Below are positions 8,641 to 10,000 of a stretch of 10,000 nt of DNA, one piece after another. Made by a program: the position numbers and the translations under genes. The stretch's first letter is position 1. Every line of letters begins with the position of its first letter. Source of the stretch: Trachelipus rathkii (Eukaryota > Arthropoda > Malacostraca > Isopoda > Trachelipodidae); contig JABUQX010124213.1 of the NCBI GenBank assembly GCA_015478945.1, forward strand, positions 1 to 10,000, given 5' to 3'. Under the pieces are notes generated by a model. That model was given only the letters and a program-made list of their open reading frames with translations. It searched no databases and was not told where the DNA came from.

Positions 8641-9290
8641 GTACAAAAAAGACAGAGATCAGTTGTTCCAAGAGGCCACCCTCTAACATATTCCTCTTGT
8701 CTGGGACGTCTTTCGAATTGAACGAGCAATAAAGGGTAGAGCAGTCAACATAAGAGCAACTATGGGATAGAATAAACAGGTTAAAAAGAAAGGAATACCG
8801 AAAGATGGAAGTATAGAAATTAAAGGTTTGTGTAGACTCTTTCGAAGGCTTTCAGTATGCCCAGCTCAACAGCAAGTGATAATCCGAAATGCCAAAATGC
8901 AGTGTACTGAAGAGTCTGAGAAGAGAATGGTCACCAGTCAAACATCCTTTAAGAAATTCATATTGTCAATCCAATATGAGACTCAGAAGAATTAAAGACT
9001 TTTTCAAATCTTTCTAAGTATAGATTCAAAAATTTTGGTAGGCTCAGAGGTTAGAACAATTAGACTATACTTAGAGGTTTGAGAGTGATTTGCACAGGAT
9101 AAATTTGAGAACACTTTCAATAGGAAGGAAAGGTTGAGGTTGATAGAATCAATTGCCAAAGCAGCATGCAAGCTCAGAAGAATAAATTGTGAGAACCAAT
9201 GGAGGGATACATTCAGGGCCGTACGCCTTCATAGTATAAAGCTGAAAGAATAGAAATAACATATTTAGAAGGAATTACAATGTCAGGCAT
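8640..9290 (-). mobile_element. decayed third LINE, RT fragment
   Basis: A minus-strand remnant of a non-LTR retrotransposon different from the other two, judged by its own motif set. Only part of the reverse transcriptase is present, from just before the fingers entry motif (near 9290) to about motif B (near 8640); endonuclease, post-RT part and 3' end are absent. Its upstream edge lies within about ten bases of the perfect TA array at 9297-9410. From 8497 to 8640 the sequence is AT-rich and I cannot follow the element further. It resembles LINEs usually annotated as jockey-type in arthropods; the clade is not certain. Confidence 0.77.
8790..9290 (-). pseudogene. reverse transcriptase pseudogene of third LINE
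   Basis: Motifs in coding order on the minus strand are: PDIVIPS with V-I-S-I-L-S-A-L (from 9287), the segment preceding the RT; GPECIPPLVL with S-E-L-A-C-C-F-G (9220-9191 onward), matching G-P-D-G-I-P-P with its second Asp-Gly changed to Glu-Cys; QYEF followed by L-K-G, L-T-G-D and L-L (from 8965), matching Q-Y-G-F-R-K-x-R-S-T-G-D-L-L; KAFERVY (8852-8832), matching motif A S-K-A-F-D-R-V; and LPSFGIP (8811-8791). In motif A the catalytic Asp position (8861-8859) is Gly and the later Asp is Glu. At least three frame changes and several stops break it. Motif B toward 8640 is only faintly visible. Inactive. Confidence 0.77.
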
Positions 9291-9293
9291 GGG

Positions 9294-9440
<147 letters not shown>

Positions 9441-9547
9441 ATATGACGTTAACAGGTTACAGAAATGACCAGAACGCTGTGTAACTTTATTATGCAAATA
9501 ACATAGCATTTGGGACACATTATACAGTGGTAAGATTGTCGAGGGGT

Positions 9548-9564
9548 CCCAGGAATCCCCTGGG
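9548..9564. repeat. short GC inverted repeat in transposon 3' region
   Basis: CCCAGG and CCTGGG form a 6-bp perfect stem around a 5-base loop; an overlapping alternative pairs AGGGG (9542-9546) with CCCCT (9557-9561). It lies in the non-coding 3' part of the Tc1 element. No function is evident. Confidence 0.45.
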
Positions 9565-9654
9565 GGCCTGCGAATGGGTCCTGTATGTGGCCGATGCGTT
9601 TCCTCCAAAGTGGGACGTTATCGCGGTGAAGGGTTCGTGTGTGGATGGTGTTAC

Positions 9655-10000
9655 TCAATAACGTGTATGGCCACCTCTGGCATAGATGACGGCTTGTCAC
9701 CATCGTGGCATGCTCTCAATGAGGTGCCGAATGTCCTCCACGGAAATCTGATCCAATACGCGAAGCACCGCCTGCCGCAGTGCCTGGAGGGTTTCTGGAG
9801 GTGGTTGCAGCTGTCGCAACCATCGTTTCAACATGTCCCACACATGTTCAATTGGGTTTAGGTAGAGAATGTATGCTGGCCAATCCAATGTCCTGATTTG
9901 GACCGTCGTTAGGTGTTCGGTGACGCATCTGGCCTTGTGTGCTCTTGCGTTGTCATGCATTAGGGCGAATCCGTCACCGATGTAGAGGGCATATGGCACG
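9655..10000 (-). pseudogene. Tc1-family transposase, C-terminal half, partial
   Basis: The ancestral product is a DDE transposase that cuts the element out and joins it at a new TA site in the nucleus. The readable frame enters from beyond the window and runs from 9999 to a TGA at 9697-9699. The second catalytic Asp lies in M-H-D-N-A-R-A-H (Asp codon 9954-9952) and the catalytic Glu in L-N-P-I-E-H-V-W-D (Glu codon 9849-9847), with 34 residues between, the Tc1-family DD34E spacing. The N-terminal helix-turn-helix DNA-binding domain and first Asp are outside. The TGA falls straight after M-P-R-W; the same frame continues for 14 sense codons (Q-A-V-I-Y-A-R-G-G-H-T-R-Y-like tail) to a second TGA at 9655-9657, which is the usual family ending. 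The usual W-P-A-R-S-P-D-L-N-P stretch reads W-P-A-Y-I-L-Y-L-N-P. Probably an inactive copy. Confidence 0.9.

Noticed and set aside
9574..9861. Plus-strand 95-codon frame and minus-strand frames at 9411-9608 and 9449-9703
   Set aside because: The first is antisense to the transposase; the other two cover the transposon's non-coding 3' part in the wrong frame. None shows a family motif.

Overview
This window looks like repeat-dense, non-coding DNA from an invertebrate animal nuclear genome. A crustacean, possibly a decapod, would fit the very long (TA)n and (CT)n tracts and the kinds of non-LTR retrotransposons present. That host assignment is an inference from repeat style, not from any host gene. 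I found no intact host protein-coding gene, no RNA gene, no CRISPR array and no bacterial-type operon.

Layout. 1-1315 is AT-rich DNA with no recognised content apart from small inverted repeats. 1335-1352 is a short ATA microsatellite. 1401-1569 is a cluster of CGACT-type short repeats. 1645-2790 (minus strand) is a decayed RTE-like LINE, from the end of its endonuclease/linker region into the reverse transcriptase. 2822-3122 is an imperfect TA tract. 3130-6620 (plus strand) is a decayed Jockey-like LINE whose single ORF2 can be followed from the start of the endonuclease, through the reverse transcriptase, to the C-terminal Cys/His region. 6622-7150 is a second TA tract, running directly into a roughly 930-bp CT tract (7162-8090) and a GC-richer pyrimidine block (8090-8470). 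8640-9290 (minus) is a reverse-transcriptase fragment of a third, different LINE. 9297-9410 is a perfect (TA)57 array. 9411-10000 (minus) is the 3' part of a Tc1-family DNA transposon with a DD34E transposase, cut off by the window end.

No element here looks able to move on its own. Every LINE reading frame is broken by stops and frameshifts, some catalytic residues are lost, and the transposase has a stop 14 codons before its likely natural end. The most striking feature is the arrangement: five transposon edges (5' ends of the RTE-like and Jockey-like LINEs, 3' end of the Jockey-like LINE, upstream edge of the third LINE, and the Tc1 end) all lie against a TA tract. I did not find a convincing new biological system; the window is best read as a graveyard of mobile elements in and around microsatellites. 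LINE identities rest on collinear amino-acid motifs read by eye and matched from memory of the families, not on a database search.
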